NCBI GenBank assembly: GCA_963575745.1
Contig: CAUYUJ010005669.1
Location: 1,021,628 to 1,085,627, forward strand
DNA: 64,000 nucleotides
Reading direction: 5' to 3'
Source: Prorocentrum cordatum
Lineage: Eukaryota > Sar > Dinophyceae > Prorocentrales > Prorocentraceae
Shown: positions 63,341 through 64,000 of the stretch, piece by piece
How the letters are laid out: every line of letters starts with the position of its first letter
How positions within the stretch are numbered: the first letter of the stretch is position 1
Notes under the pieces: generated by a model
Told to the model about the DNA's origin: nothing
The model's input: only the letters and a program-made list of their open reading frames with translations
Database searches by the model: none
Made by a program: the position numbers and the translations under genes

Positions 63341-63472
63341 TGGGTCTCAACCAACTCATGTGGAGCGCGGGTGCATTGCAGCATCATTCACGCGTTCCCG
63401 GTGCACTCTGGTCGTCTTCCTCCCCCGCCCGCCCCGCGTGATTTCGGGCGTAGTCCGAATGTGTATCTCGCG

Positions 63473-63506
63473 CAGTCCTGTCCAGCCCATGGGCTGGACA
63501 GGACTG
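63473..63506. other. Perfect 34-bp palindrome
   Basis: CAGTCCTGTCCAGCCCA is followed directly by its exact reverse complement, with no spacer. Further partial copies (GGACTGG, GCAGGACTGG) follow on the right. It could form a cruciform or be a two-fold protein site. Confidence 0.9.
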
Positions 63507-63801
63507 GGCAGGACTGGACTGGCTGGTCGCGCAGGTAACGCGCCAGTTTCGTCCTCGGCGGCCGAGGGATGCAACCTATGGCACGACCCTCCTATTATCA
63601 GCTGCCGAGGGCGCATGGCGCAACCAATCGGACGGGGAGGAGTACGAGGGCGATGAGGACGAGGCCCAAGACGAACGGCGACGACGACTACGACGACGTC
63701 GACAACGACAACGGCGAAACCGAGCACGCCGACGGGGCCTAGAGCGGGGCCACGGCCGATTTATGCTCGTCGTTTGGACTGGCCGAAGCGGTGAGGTTCT
63801 T

Positions 63802-63822
63802 CAGTAGCCATTTAGGCCCCAG
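63802..63822 (+). other. Relict spliced leader upstream of the 63895 start
   Basis: CAGTAGCCATTTAGGCCCC plus AG matches DinoSL at 17 of 21 positions without gaps, including an unbroken GTAGCCATTT. It starts 93 nt before the ATG at 63895 on the same strand. Confidence 0.65.
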
Positions 63823-63894
63823 CCAAGTGGTTCGGATCTGGCGAGGGCGGGCGCGGACAGCGCCGTCGGAGGCGCAGGCGCGGCGAGTGCGCCG

Positions 63895-64000
63895 ATGGCC
63901 AAGGACGTGGACGTCAAGAAGGGCGTCGCGGCCCTGAAGCCGTACGCGACGACGCCGACGTTCCTGAAGTACAGCAACAACATCAGGAGGCCCCGATCTG
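63895..64000 (+). CDS. 5' end of an unidentified gene, cut by the window edge
   Basis: ATG in a good context (GCCGATGGCC) opens MAKDVDVKKGVAALKPY, then ATTPTFLKYSNNIRRP, with no stop before the edge. Strong GC bias at third positions supports coding. The leader of 72 nt between the relict spliced leader and the ATG is free of upstream ATGs. Function not recognised. Confidence 0.6.
   Translation, partial: MAKDVDVKKGVAALKPYATTPTFLKYSNNIRRPRS

Overview
The window reads as nuclear DNA of a dinoflagellate, possibly a Prorocentrum-like species; the species is an inference. The strongest marker is an exact 21-nt copy of the dinoflagellate spliced leader (DinoSL) at 11395-11415 on the minus strand. 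Two diverged copies stand 84 and 93 nt upstream of apparent start codons near 50.2 and 63.8 kb. The DNA is GC-rich, full of simple repeats and CCT/GGA-rich intron-like tracts, and most of its coding potential belongs to retroelements.

Layout. 0-4.8 kb holds no recognisable gene; it has GTC triplets, a 430-bp CA array and two inverted arms of an 18-bp minisatellite. 4826-11415 is a nearly complete LINE on the minus strand: DinoSL, a leader hairpin, ORF1 (zinc ribbon and charged/Ala-rich protein) and ORF2 (endonuclease, reverse transcriptase, RNase H, Cys-rich tail). It sits inside a GAC-repeat tract. 11.4-16.9 kb is GC-rich repeats with no convincing gene.

16948-36233 is interpreted as one decayed, roughly 19-kb tyrosine-recombinase (DIRS/PAT-order) retroelement on the minus strand. 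Its ends carry the split-direct-repeat arrangement A1 - genes - B1 A2 - B2. From its 5' end (36.2 kb) it encodes two membrane-segment proteins, a Cys/His-rich protein, Gag-like segments, a GPPC-containing methyltransferase-like domain, a reverse transcriptase, an RNase H, a cytosine-C5-methyltransferase-like domain and a tyrosine recombinase. Frameshifts, stops, a 193-bp inverted-repeat insertion, a 3.7-kb repeat insertion in the methyltransferase and a Tyr-to-His change in the recombinase suggest this copy is dead.

36.3-64 kb holds pieces of ordinary multi-exon genes on both strands, separated by pyrimidine- or purine-rich tracts. They include a methyltransferase-like gene (41.6-42.8 kb), a transposase-like 632-residue frame of visibly lower GC (43.8-45.7 kb), a lysine/acidic-rich gene behind a relict leader (48.0-50.2 kb), an exon of a family I associate with dinoflagellates (51.1-52.3 kb), a Gln/Pro/Thr repeat exon (52.6-54.3 kb), and the start of a gene that runs off the right edge (63895 onward). 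Splice sites were placed by eye from GT/AG and phase, and several gene models are incomplete.
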